Assembly (NCBI GenBank): GCA_029263435.1
Contig: JAJCXL010000266.1
Coordinates: forward strand, 1-17,139
Reading direction: 5' to 3'
Length of the DNA stretch: 17,139 nt
Origin: Acidobacteriota bacterium
Lineage (GTDB): Bacteria; Acidobacteriota; Vicinamibacteria; Marinacidobacterales; SMYC01
The notes below the pieces were generated by a model. That model was given only the letters and a program-made list of their open reading frames with translations, made no database searches and was not told the DNA's origin. The position numbers were made by a program, and so were the translations under genes. Positions 1 to 6,821 of the stretch are shown one piece after another (the first letter of the stretch is position 1; each line of letters starts with the position of its first letter).

Positions 1-100
1 TGCGCGACACCGAGCCCCAGACGAAGCGGTCGAGCATGATGTCACCGATGATGGCAATCGGTTTGCCGCGCATGGCCTCGATCGCTTCCGCGGGTTTCAT
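1..100 (-). CDS. rfaE1: D-glycero-beta-D-manno-heptose-7-phosphate kinase, N-terminal fragment
   Basis: Only the first 33 codons lie in the window; the gene runs off the left edge. The start is ATG at 100-98, preceded by AGGAGG (110-105) four bases upstream. The translation contains IAIIGDIMLDRFVWGSVSR, which matches the N-terminus of the PfkB-family (ribokinase-like) heptose kinase RfaE1/HldE (usual form VVGDxMLDRYxxGxVxRISPEAP). The family phosphorylates heptose-7-phosphate at C1 in the cytoplasm on the way to ADP-heptose for LPS inner core. Its ATG overlaps the TGA of the O-antigen ligase gene as ATGA (100-97), so the two are probably co-transcribed and translationally coupled, and both serve LPS. 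Whether the protein is the kinase alone or a bifunctional HldE with a nucleotidyltransferase domain cannot be seen. Another PfkB sugar kinase is possible but less likely given the DxMLDR motif and the neighbour. Confidence 0.82.
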   Translation of the reverse strand, partial: MKPAEAIEAMRGKPIAIIGDIMLDRFVWGSVSR

Positions 101-1317
101 GGTGCCTCCTTGGCCGAGAGCCTACCCGAGGCTCCGTCGAGAATGAACGGGATCGCGATGATGAAAAGAAGAAGCATTTGAAGCTCGGAGTCTCCAAAGT
201 TGTATTCGCCCATCCCCGCGAGGAACGTCGCCACCCAGACGCCCATCGCCCCCGCGCAAAGCGCACGTGCCCGACAACCGGGCGGGTACCGCCGGTAGCC
301 GTCGACGCTGAAACCGTAGGCGGCGCCGACGAGCCAAAGCCTAGAGACCGCGCAGACCACTCCGCGCTCGGCGGCGATCTGCATGAAATTGTTGTGCAAG
401 TGAAGGTTGTCCCTGACGGGAGCTTCTGGCGGGCGGTAAATCGGGTAGACCTCTGCGACCATGTTGGCGCCGACGCCCAGCCAAGGGTGCTGACGCACCA
501 TCGTAGCGCCCGCCTCCAGCATGTAAAGACGATCCCACCCGGACGTGTCGGGCTGAAAGAAGGAGCTCAGCCGGCGCTCGACATCCCGAGGCACGACGAG
601 GGCTCCGACGACGGCGAGCAGCGGTGCCACCAACAACAGCCGACGGTCTTTCAAGAACGCGAGGAGGAGGCACCCGATGCCCATCCCGACCCACGCGCTT
701 CGAGTCAATGTCAGGGCGAGTGTGACGGTGATGAGCGCGACGCTGAGGCCGAGAAAAACGCGATATCTGGAGCCTCTGAAAAGTAGCAAGCCGAAGGCCA
801 GCACTCCAACTGCCATGAGGAGCCCCGAATAGGTCATGTAGTGACCCATGAAGCCCGTGATTCTGTGATCCAGATCGCCCTGGTCGCCGAAACGGTACTG
901 CCACAGTCCGACGAGTGAGCCGATATCCGCGACCAGGATGAGCACGAGAACGAGTGCTTCCAGCGATTCGCTACGCTTTACCGTGCTCACGAGCATGAAC
1001 GGCACTATCAATAACACGAGCTTCTTGCTCGCTTGCAGACTCGTTCCCGGGTCGAAGGACATTACGGCCGCGGCCAAGCTCGACCCGGCGTACAGCGCCA
1101 GTGGCATCACGATCGGCAACGAGACGAGAGACAGCTGCCCTCTGGCTGCCGCGACTGCCCAGGCACAAAGCACCACCGCGAGCACGATCTGGGAAGCCGC
1201 GATCGATATCTGGATGAGTGCCAGCCACAAAGCGATGCCTAGAAGAATGGGCGAGTGGCGCTCGAACAGCGCCGCCCAAGGAGGAGCGACTTCCCAGCTA
1301 GCGGTTCGTGCAGGCAT
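97..1317 (-). CDS. O-antigen ligase family (WaaL/Wzy_C) membrane protein
   Basis: A 406-residue, strongly hydrophobic protein with about ten predicted membrane segments, the first near residues 23-57 and the last near 379-394. The family signature is present: a conserved TRSAW segment (about 205-209) and a large periplasmic loop ending in LHLHNNFMQIAAERG (about 305-319), the usual Wzy_C-domain HNxxxQxxAERG motif. A later EYNFGDSE (371-378) is typical of bacterial homologues. Family members transfer or polymerise undecaprenyl-linked glycans, classically ligating O-antigen to lipid A-core at the periplasmic face of the inner membrane. The neighbouring heptose kinase supports an LPS role, but Wzy polymerase cannot be separated from WaaL ligase by sequence alone, so no symbol is given. 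The start is ATG at 1317; a -10-like TAGAAT lies nine bases upstream and no good ribosome binding site is visible, so the transcript may be nearly leaderless. Confidence 0.85.
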   Translation of the reverse strand: MPARTASWEVAPPWAALFERHSPILLGIALWLALIQISIAASQIVLAVVLCAWAVAAARGQLSLVSLPIVMPLALYAGSSLAAAVMSFDPGTSLQASKKLVLLIVPFMLVSTVKRSESLEALVLVLILVADIGSLVGLWQYRFGDQGDLDHRITGFMGHYMTYSGLLMAVGVLAFGLLLFRGSRYRVFLGLSVALITVTLALTLTRSAWVGMGIGCLLLAFLKDRRLLLVAPLLAVVGALVVPRDVERRLSSFFQPDTSGWDRLYMLEAGATMVRQHPWLGVGANMVAEVYPIYRPPEAPVRDNLHLHNNFMQIAAERGVVCAVSRLWLVGAAYGFSVDGYRRYPPGCRARALCAGAMGVWVATFLAGMGEYNFGDSELQMLLLFIIAIPFILDGASGRLSAKEAP

Positions 1318-1326
1318 TCGAGCGGG

Positions 1327-1332
1327 ATTCTA
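1327..1332 (-). promoter_or_regulatory. -10-like box of the O-antigen ligase gene
   Basis: On the minus strand the sequence reads TAGAAT, five of six matches to TATAAT, ending nine bases before the ATG at 1317. With usual spacing, transcription would start near 1320 and leave about three bases of leader. No convincing -35 hexamer sits 16-18 bases upstream. It mirrors the box in front of the divergent TPR gene. Confidence 0.45.
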
Positions 1333-1461
1333 GCCCGGATTCCTCGGGGGCGGGTCGTCGAACGCCGCCCGAAGTGGGAGAGCGTTTCACGATCCCTCGA
1401 GCGTGGGACTCGCTCCGGCGGCGCCATCGTGATCTACGGGCCGTTTCCTCGCCCAAAGCGT

Positions 1462-1467
1462 TATAAT
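1462..1467 (+). promoter_or_regulatory. -10 box (TATAAT) of the TPR-lolB-ispE-spoVG group
   Basis: A perfect TATAAT ends nine bases before the ATG at 1477, so transcription should start near 1474 with a leader of about three bases. The -35 region (around 1439-1444) does not match TTGACA. GGAAGA lies between the box and the ATG but would be mostly upstream of the predicted transcript start. Confidence 0.5.
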
Positions 1468-1476
1468 CGGGGAAGA

Positions 1477-3408
1477 ATGCCGAAGAGAGCATCGTTTTGG
1501 ACGAGCGCAATCTTACTGGCCGTCGCGTCTTGGGCACCGGCGCAAGAGGCTTCGACGACGGACCAGAAAGCTGAGTCCTACTACCACTATTGCCTGGCTC
1601 GCATGCATGAAATGCAGATGCAGGGGGCCGAGGCCATAGAGAACTATCAACGCGCCGCGGCTCTCGATCCGACCGCCGCCTATCCTCACGTGGCGCTCGC
1701 CAGTCTCTATCAGCGGACCCGCCAGGCGGATCTCGCCCTCGAAAGCGTCAAGCGCGCCTTAGAGCTCGATCCCGACGTGGCTTCGGCACAGAGGATTCTC
1801 GGAACACTCTACTTTTCGATGCTTCGCAATGGTGGCTCGCCCGAGCTCGCGCCCCAGGCCGTGGAGGCTTTTCGAAACGCGGTGCGCTTGGAGCCCGGCG
1901 ATATGGAGAGCCGCAGCGATCTCGCGCGCCTTCTCATCGCGAGCCGTGAGCCCGCCGAGGCTGGTGAGCACTTGGCGGAGATCATCAAGTTCAACGCCCG
2001 CGCGTATTACGAAATGTTCTTGCTCGCGCAAGTAAGGCGCGAAGAGGGGGATGTCGACGCTGCGATAGAGCTTCTCGAGCAATCGATAGCCGTCGAGCCG
2101 CGCCAACCACAAGCACGAGAAATGCTCGTGGAGCTATTGCAGCAGGAACGCCGATTCGCGGATCTCTCCGAGCTTTACGCCAATGTTTTGGAAGCGGACG
2201 CCACCGACTTGGATGCACGCATTCGGCTCGCCGACGCGCTCGCGAACGAAGGTCGGCTCGAAGAATCCGTACGAGAGTTCGAGAAAGCACTTGCCGAAGA
2301 TCCCACCAACGTCATCGTTCTCGTCGGGCTCGGCATGGTGCAAAGGGAGCTCCTTCGGCTCGATGAAGCCGAAGCACTCCTCAAAAAAGCGATCGCCTCA
2401 GCGCCGTCCCATGTGTTGGCGCGCTACACCTTGGCCTCCATCTACGAGCAGAAACGTCAATACGTCGCCGCGCAGACGCAATGGCAGGAGCTACTCGAGA
2501 TCCCCGACCCGAGCCCGGAGGTCGGCTCTCGCCGTGCCGAGTATTGGGCCCACCTCGGGTTCGCCCACGAGCAGCTCGGTCGCCTCGACGACGCGGTCGC
2601 AGCGTTTTCGGAAGCGCGCCAGCTGGCGGAAGGCGATCCGCGCTTCGAAATGTTCTTCATTCAGGGACTGCTCACCGCGGAGAGGGCCGAAGAAGCTCTG
2701 CGAGCCGTCGAAAGCGTCCTCGAGAAGGACGCGGACAGCCCACGATTTCTCGCCCTCAAAGCCCGCGCTCTCGACGCGAGCGGTGACGGGGACGACGCTC
2801 TGGCCATGATGCTCACCCTCGCGGATGAGCATCCGGACGAGGATGTCTTCGCCCAAGCCGTCGTCGACCAGTACCATCGGGACAAGAAATTCGAGGCGTC
2901 CGAAGCGTTCCTGCGCGAGCGCCTGAAGGGCTCCCCGGACGATCCGAACCTGCAGTTCCAGCTCGCCGCGACCCTCGAGCGTCAGGGCAAAGTGGACGAG
3001 GCCGAGGCCGTCTTCGAGAGTATTTTGCGGCGGGATCCGGATAGCGCGGCCGCGCTGAATTACTTGGGCTACATGCTCGCGGACCACAATCGTCGCCTCG
3101 ACGAGTCGCTGGATTTCGTCAAGCGCGCGCTGTCCCAAGACCCGTATAACGGGGCGTATCTCGACAGCCTTGGATGGGTGTATTACCGAAGGGGCGAGCT
3201 CGATCTTGCCGAGGAGAACCTCCTCAAAGCTATCGACGCGATGCGACTCACCGGAGTGGTCTACGATCACTTGGGTGACCTCTATCTCGAAAAAGGCGAT
3301 CCGGCGCAAGCGGTTGAATACTGGAAGAAAGCTCTCGACCAGGACGATGACGAAGTCGAGCGCGACGAGGTCGCCGCGAAGATCGAGCGCGCCACTTCCG
3401 GCCAGTGA
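1477..3408 (+). CDS. Secreted/periplasmic tetratricopeptide-repeat protein
   Basis: The 643-residue protein begins with a Sec signal peptide: a basic start (MPKR), a hydrophobic stretch at residues 7-19 and a probable cleavage APA|QEA after residue 22. From about residue 31 to the end it is a near-continuous array of TPR units, recognisable by alternating motifs such as ALELDP, ALAEDP and YLDSLGWVYYRRGELDLAEENLLKA-like helices, perhaps 14 or more copies. The C-terminal block with ALNYLGYMLAD and GAYLDSLGW is typical of long TPR proteins of Acidobacteria and deltaproteobacteria. TPR arrays are protein-binding scaffolds; no enzyme domain is seen. The frame stays open upstream to 1255, but the signal peptide and promoter position fix the start at 1477. 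It overlaps the next gene, a LolB-like lipoprotein, suggesting a shared envelope role. The specific function is unknown. Confidence 0.88.
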   Translation: MPKRASFWTSAILLAVASWAPAQEASTTDQKAESYYHYCLARMHEMQMQGAEAIENYQRAAALDPTAAYPHVALASLYQRTRQADLALESVKRALELDPDVASAQRILGTLYFSMLRNGGSPELAPQAVEAFRNAVRLEPGDMESRSDLARLLIASREPAEAGEHLAEIIKFNARAYYEMFLLAQVRREEGDVDAAIELLEQSIAVEPRQPQAREMLVELLQQERRFADLSELYANVLEADATDLDARIRLADALANEGRLEESVREFEKALAEDPTNVIVLVGLGMVQRELLRLDEAEALLKKAIASAPSHVLARYTLASIYEQKRQYVAAQTQWQELLEIPDPSPEVGSRRAEYWAHLGFAHEQLGRLDDAVAAFSEARQLAEGDPRFEMFFIQGLLTAERAEEALRAVESVLEKDADSPRFLALKARALDASGDGDDALAMMLTLADEHPDEDVFAQAVVDQYHRDKKFEASEAFLRERLKGSPDDPNLQFQLAATLERQGKVDEAEAVFESILRRDPDSAAALNYLGYMLADHNRRLDESLDFVKRALSQDPYNGAYLDSLGWVYYRRGELDLAEENLLKAIDAMRLTGVVYDHLGDLYLEKGDPAQAVEYWKKALDQDDDEVERDEVAAKIERATSGQ

Positions 3409-4220
3409 CGGCCTGGCGCAGCGTTCTCGTTCCCATCGCTCTCGTTGCTCTCTCGATCGGGTGCAAGCGCTCCGGCGCATCGGCGGATGTCGAGCCTCGA
3501 GTCCCCGTCGAACGCGCCGAGATCGATGAGGCCTTGAAGCAGAATCGGAGCGATGCGGATTCGGTCCGTCGCTATCAAGGCTTCGTTCGAATCCGCGGCC
3601 GCGGCCCGGAGGGTGGGTTCAGCGGCCGGCTCGTCGTCATCTTCGAGCGCCCGAGCAGCCTCCGCATCGAGCTCCTGGGCGCGTTCGGGGCGACGCGTTG
3701 GGCAGCGGTTGCCACGGAGTCCGGGATAAGAGTGGTGTTTCCCGGGCCGCGCCAATATGTCGAGGAGAGAGACGTCGCGGATGTCGTTGGCCGGCTCCTG
3801 GGGGTGCGCCTCGAACCGAATGAAGTCATGGCCCTCATGTCGGGCTCGGGCGTAGAGCTCGCGACCGTCGAGCCAAGTGAGGCTTACCGTCAAGGTGCTA
3901 CCCGAGTGGTGCTCTTTGCGGGCGGAGGGCGCCTCGAGCTCTCCGACGAGGATCAGATTCTGTCAGCGCAAACGCGGAGCTACCGAGCCCGCTATCCCAC
4001 CTCCTGGAAACGGGCTCGACGCCAGATCCCCGACCGGCTGGAGCTCACGACCGATCAAATCAGCGCGACGCTCACCGTCGAAGCGGTGGATGTCAACGTG
4101 GCTCTCGACGACGAAGCCTTTACGCTGGAAGTGCCGGCCGGCGCAGTTCGTCTCGAGCCCTCCGACGTGGCCGGCGAGGCGGTGTTCGTCGCCAGTCCGT
4201 CACCACCCCGGAAACGTTGA
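3405..4220 (+). CDS. LolB-like outer-membrane lipoprotein (LolA/LolB fold, DUF4292-like)
   Basis: A GTG start at 3405 overlaps the TGA of the TPR gene (GTGA), implying translational coupling. The 271-residue product has a lipoprotein signal: a short basic start, a hydrophobic core at residues 7-18 and a lipobox ending in SIGC, with the lipidated cysteine at 20. The mature part has a beta-rich pattern (YQGFVRIRGRG, FSGRLVVIFERPSSLRIELLG, then GIRVVFPGPRQYVEER) like LolB and DUF4292 proteins, which form a half-barrel that binds lipoprotein acyl chains and inserts them into the outer membrane. Similarity to true LolB is weak, so I give no symbol. Context helps: it sits directly before ispE, as lolB does in E. 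coli, and prs follows further on. It could alternatively be a general LolA-fold lipoprotein of unknown cargo. Confidence 0.75.
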   Translation: MTAWRSVLVPIALVALSIGCKRSGASADVEPRVPVERAEIDEALKQNRSDADSVRRYQGFVRIRGRGPEGGFSGRLVVIFERPSSLRIELLGAFGATRWAAVATESGIRVVFPGPRQYVEERDVADVVGRLLGVRLEPNEVMALMSGSGVELATVEPSEAYRQGATRVVLFAGGGRLELSDEDQILSAQTRSYRARYPTSWKRARRQIPDRLELTTDQISATLTVEAVDVNVALDDEAFTLEVPAGAVRLEPSDVAGEAVFVASPSPPRKR

Positions 4221-4224
4221 GCAC

Positions 4225-5118
4225 GTGAGCTCGGTGAGACCTCTCGTCGCGCGTGCCTACGCGAAAGTGAATCTCGGCCTCGAGATCCTCGGCCGGCGCG
4301 AGGACGGCTATCACGAGATCCGTACCATCCTTCAGACCGTCGACTTCAGGGATGAGCTCACGTTTCGCCCCGCAGGCGAGGGCGTGGCTCTGACGACGAG
4401 CTCGCAGACGTTGTCGACCGGGCCGGATAATTTGGTCATGCGGGCAGCCGCTCTCCTCTCGGAGAACCGCGCCGTCGGCGGGGTCGCGATCCATCTGGAC
4501 AAGCGGATCCCGGAAGGTATGGGGCTGGGCGGAGGAAGCGCGGACGCGGCCGTGACCTTGCGGGCGCTCAACCGGTTGTGGGAGCTGGACCTCTCGGCGG
4601 AGCAGCTGCACCGGCTAGCGGAGCGGATCGGGATGGACGTGCCGTTTTTTCTGTACGGAGGCACGGCCGTCGCGGTGTCGAAAGGCTCCGAGCTCTATCC
4701 CCTCCCATTCGAGGGGGAAGCTCCAATCGTGTTGATTCTGCCCGACTTCTCGATCTCGACCGCAGCGGCCTATTCCAGATTACGTTTGACAAAGAAACAC
4801 TCGGATCTTAAACTCCAGCACTTCGCTTGGCGTGTTCCATTTGTCGGGGACTCGTTGGGCGACCTGGTGAATCATCTGGAGGGAGCGACGGGCGAACACG
4901 CGCCTGCCATCGAACGCCATAAGAACCGGCTCCTGGAGCTGGGAGCGACGAGTTCGATGATGTCAGGCAGCGGTGCCGCGGTTTTCGGAATGTTTCGCGA
5001 CCGGAAGACGGCCGATAACGCCGCGAGCACGCTGACCCAGGGCGGTATCCGTGCCATAGCCACCAAGACCATCAGCAGGAAAGCCTACAGCGAACTCTGG
5101 CTTTCGGACACGGATTGA
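4225..5118 (+). CDS. ispE: 4-(cytidine 5'-diphospho)-2-C-methyl-D-erythritol kinase
   Basis: A GHMP-family kinase of 297 residues that phosphorylates CDP-methylerythritol using ATP, the fourth step of the MEP isoprenoid pathway in the cytoplasm. Visible motifs are the N-terminal AYAKVNLGLEILGRREDGYHE (Lys14 equals the catalytic lysine), the ATP loop PEGMGLGGGSADAA (about 96-109), the catalytic aspartate in GMDVPFFLYGG (Asp138) and the third GHMP motif SSMMSGSGAAVFG near the C-terminus. The start is taken as GTG 4225, four bases after the previous stop; GTG 4234 is equally possible and would remove three residues. The frame is open upstream to 3877, but that extension overlaps the lipoprotein gene and is not IspE-like. 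The pathway partners IspD and IspF are encoded about 9 kb downstream. Confidence 0.95.
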   Translation: MSSVRPLVARAYAKVNLGLEILGRREDGYHEIRTILQTVDFRDELTFRPAGEGVALTTSSQTLSTGPDNLVMRAAALLSENRAVGGVAIHLDKRIPEGMGLGGGSADAAVTLRALNRLWELDLSAEQLHRLAERIGMDVPFFLYGGTAVAVSKGSELYPLPFEGEAPIVLILPDFSISTAAAYSRLRLTKKHSDLKLQHFAWRVPFVGDSLGDLVNHLEGATGEHAPAIERHKNRLLELGATSSMMSGSGAAVFGMFRDRKTADNAASTLTQGGIRAIATKTISRKAYSELWLSDTD

Positions 5119-5142
5119 GAAGGGTCTGGACGGAGAGCTTCC

Positions 5143-5484
5143 ATGGATATCACCGAGGTCCGAGTTTTTCCCGTCGATGATGACAAACTGAAAGCGTTCG
5201 TCTCTATCATCTTGGACGATTGCTTCGTCATCAGTGACATCAAGGTCATTCATGGGCCGAAGGGACTCTTCGTTTCCATGCCGAGCAAGAAGCGTAAGGA
5301 CGGTACTTTTCGTGACATCGCGCATCCTCTTAATAGCGACACCCGACGGCGGATGGAGGAGCAGATCTTGTCGCACTATCGCACCGAGGTGGTAGACGGA
5401 AAAGAGCTAGAATCGCGAGTATTGACGGAAGGGGCGACGACACCCGAGGCTCCTAGCCCCGCGGGTCCGTCGGGCGAGCTCTAG
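5143..5484 (+). CDS. spoVG: SpoVG family nucleic-acid-binding regulator
   Basis: A 113-residue protein starting MDITEVRVFPVDD and containing LKAFVSIILDDCFVISDIKVI and GLFVSMPSKKRKDGTFRDIAHP, the core of the SpoVG family. SpoVG proteins bind RNA and DNA and act as global post-transcriptional or transcriptional regulators; the name comes from Bacillus sporulation, but the family is common in non-sporulating bacteria. The family core ends near residue 86; the last ~27 residues (GATTPEAPSPAGPSGEL) are a low-complexity Pro/Ala tail, slightly longer than usual. The ATG at 5143 lies 24 bases after ispE with GGAGAG upstream, so it is probably co-transcribed with ispE. No sporulation genes are seen here, so a role in sporulation is not suggested. 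Confidence 0.93.
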   Translation: MDITEVRVFPVDDDKLKAFVSIILDDCFVISDIKVIHGPKGLFVSMPSKKRKDGTFRDIAHPLNSDTRRRMEEQILSHYRTEVVDGKELESRVLTEGATTPEAPSPAGPSGEL

Positions 5485-5526
5485 CTCCATTTCTCACCGC
5501 CATCCGAAGACTCGAGCGACTCCTTA

Positions 5527-5584
5527 GTTGATGATGATTGACGGTTGATGGACGACGGCCGAGGGCTGATGCCATCACCGGCAT
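5527..5584 (+). repeat. Low-complexity GTTGATG repeats and small hairpin before tRNA-Gln
   Basis: The spoVG to tRNA-Gln spacer carries GTTGATG twice (5527-5533 and 5544-5550) with related TGATGATTGACGG units between, followed by a weak six-base-pair hairpin (5568-5573 with 5580-5585, loop ATCACC). No T-run follows, so it is not a classic terminator. Nothing else is recognised between 5485 and 5608. Confidence 0.35.
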
Positions 5585-5608
5585 TCGGTTGCGACGTCGT
5601 ATACGAGT

Positions 5609-5684
5609 TGGGGCGTGGCCAAGCGGTTAAGGCACCGGACTTTGAATCCGGTATTCGAAGGTTCGAATCCTTCCGCCCCAGCCA
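5609..5684 (+). tRNA. tRNA-Gln (anticodon TTG)
   Basis: A 76-base cloverleaf. The acceptor stem TGGGGCG (5609-5615) pairs with CGCCCCA, followed by discriminator G and an encoded CCA (5682-5684). The anticodon stem CCGGA/TCCGG holds the loop CTTTGAA, giving anticodon TTG, which reads CAA (and CAG by wobble). The T-loop TTCGAAT is standard. The U1-A72 end pair is characteristic of bacterial tRNA-Gln. It sits between spoVG and prs, a conserved neighbour arrangement in several Gram-negative phyla. Confidence 0.97.
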
Positions 5685-5712
5685 TCCTTGCTAAATCAAA
5701 TCCAGCAGCACG

Positions 5713-5730
5713 GTTCACTGAGTACTGAAC
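5713..5730 (+). repeat. Short inverted repeat GTTCA...TGAAC with internal CTGAG/CTGAA direct repeat
   Basis: In the tRNA-Gln to prs spacer, GTTCA (5713-5717) and TGAAC (5726-5730) can form a five-base-pair hairpin with an eight-base loop. The same stretch contains CTGAGTA-CTGAACA near-repeats. No other element is seen in 5685-5799 beyond a GAGGGGG motif (5782-5788) that may be the prs ribosome binding site. Confidence 0.25.
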
Positions 5731-5799
5731 ACGGAACAACAAACGTGATCGACGAGCGCGCTTTGGCGCCGTCTCGCCGGTGAGGGGGACACCAGCAGC

Positions 5800-6741
5800 A
5801 TGGGAAGACCTTTGAAGCTTTTTGGCGGAAGCTCGAATCCGCGCTTGAACGAGGCGATCGCAAAGAGCCTCGGTGTGCCGATGGGAGAGGCGACTCTCAA
5901 GAGATTCGCGGATAGCGAAGTGTCGTTTCAAATCACGGAGAACGTTCGGGGCGCGGATGTCTTCGTGGTCCAGCCGACGTCTCCGCCGGTGAACGAGCAT
6001 CTGGTCGAGATGCTCGTGATGATCGATGCGTTCAAACGAGCGTCTGCGGGGAGAATCACCGCGGTGTTGCCGTATTACGGTTACGCTCGCCAGGATCGAA
6101 AAGATCGTCCCCGGGTGCCGATTACGGCGAAGCTCGTGGCAGACCTCTTGTCTACCGCCGGGACCAACCGTGTGATCACGATGGACCTCCATGTGGGGCA
6201 GATCCAGGGATTTTTCGACATCCCGGTCGACCATTTGTTCTCGGCTCCGGTAATGCTGGACCATATTTCCTCGATGAATCTGGGGCCTATCGTCATCGTG
6301 TCCCCGGATGCGGGCGGCGTCGAGCGAGCTCGGGCCTATGCGAAGCGTCTCAAGGTCTCCTTGGCGGTCATGGACAAGAGGCGGGGAGGCAATCTCGAGA
6401 TCGAGATGATCCACGTGATCGGTGACGTCGCCGGAAAGACGGCCCTCATCGTCGATGATATGTGCGACTCCGCGGGGACTTTGGTCAGAGCGGTGGACGC
6501 ACTCTTGGAAGCGGGCGCGTCGCGCGCTCTAGCGGTGTGTACCCACCCGGTGCTTTCCCCCCCGGCGATCGACCGGATTCTGGAATCGCCCATCGAGCGC
6601 CTGATCGTGTCAGATACGATACCTCTCAGGCCGGACGCCGTGGCCTGCGAGAAAATCCACGTGCTCTCCGTGGCGGGACTCTTGGGGCAAGCGATTCAGA
6701 GCGTTCACGAGGAAACCTCGGTAAGCTCGTTATTCGTGTGA
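5800..6741 (+). CDS. prs: Ribose-phosphate pyrophosphokinase (PRPP synthase)
   Basis: A 313-residue class I PRPP synthase that converts ribose-5-phosphate and ATP to phosphoribosyl pyrophosphate, the precursor of nucleotides, histidine, tryptophan and NAD. Family landmarks in order: KLFGGSSNPRLNEAIA at the N-terminus, RFADSEVSFQITENVRG (usually FSDGE), the ATP-binding YYGYARQDRK, the metal-binding histidine in TMDLHVGQIQGFFDIP, the flexible-loop DKRR, and the PRPP loop VDDMCDSAGT (usually VDDxxDTxGT). The Cys and Ser in that loop and the Ser in FADSE are conservative departures; catalytic His, Lys and Asp residues remain. Length is normal. ATG 5800 follows GAGGGGG by 11 bases. Closeness to ispE and a LolB-like gene repeats the lolB-ispE-prs order of enterobacteria. 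Confidence 0.96.
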   Translation: MGRPLKLFGGSSNPRLNEAIAKSLGVPMGEATLKRFADSEVSFQITENVRGADVFVVQPTSPPVNEHLVEMLVMIDAFKRASAGRITAVLPYYGYARQDRKDRPRVPITAKLVADLLSTAGTNRVITMDLHVGQIQGFFDIPVDHLFSAPVMLDHISSMNLGPIVIVSPDAGGVERARAYAKRLKVSLAVMDKRRGGNLEIEMIHVIGDVAGKTALIVDDMCDSAGTLVRAVDALLEAGASRALAVCTHPVLSPPAIDRILESPIERLIVSDTIPLRPDAVACEKIHVLSVAGLLGQAIQSVHEETSVSSLFV

Positions 6742-6774
6742 CGAGCCGGGTTCGACCGCTCGAAACACCTGTAG

Positions 6775-6780
6775 TATACT
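6775..6780 (+). promoter_or_regulatory. -10-like box (TATACT) before rplY, with a downstream leader hairpin
   Basis: TATACT matches the -10 consensus at five of six positions and would start a transcript near 6787. The predicted leader begins with a perfect hairpin GCCCG-TTT-CGGGC (6789-6801), followed by a purine-rich ribosome binding site GGAAAGGAAAG (6806-6816) and ATG 6822. No strong -35 is visible. A further six-base-pair hairpin (6725-6730 with 6741-6746) spans the prs stop codon. Confidence 0.4.
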
Positions 6781-6821
6781 CTCGGGCTGCCCGTTTCGGG
6801 CGGTTGGAAAGGAAAGATTAG

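Noticed and set aside
300..400. Possible frameshift in the O-antigen ligase after AAERG, where the sequence VVCAVSRLWLVGAAYGF looked unusual
   Set aside because: The same frame continues into a normal membrane helix and EYNFGDSE, so the gene is intact.
178..786. A 202-codon plus-strand open frame
   Set aside because: It lies antisense to the O-antigen ligase gene, is highly charged with no motif, and follows no ribosome binding site.
2491..3480. A 329-codon open frame on the minus strand
   Set aside because: It is the complement of the TPR gene. Long antisense frames are expected in GC-rich coding DNA, and it shows no family motif.
5575..6414. A 279-codon minus-strand open frame ending in GAEGFEPSNTGFKVRCLN-like sequence
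   Set aside because: It is antisense to prs, and the recognisable peptide is only the reverse translation of tRNA-Gln, a well-known annotation artefact.
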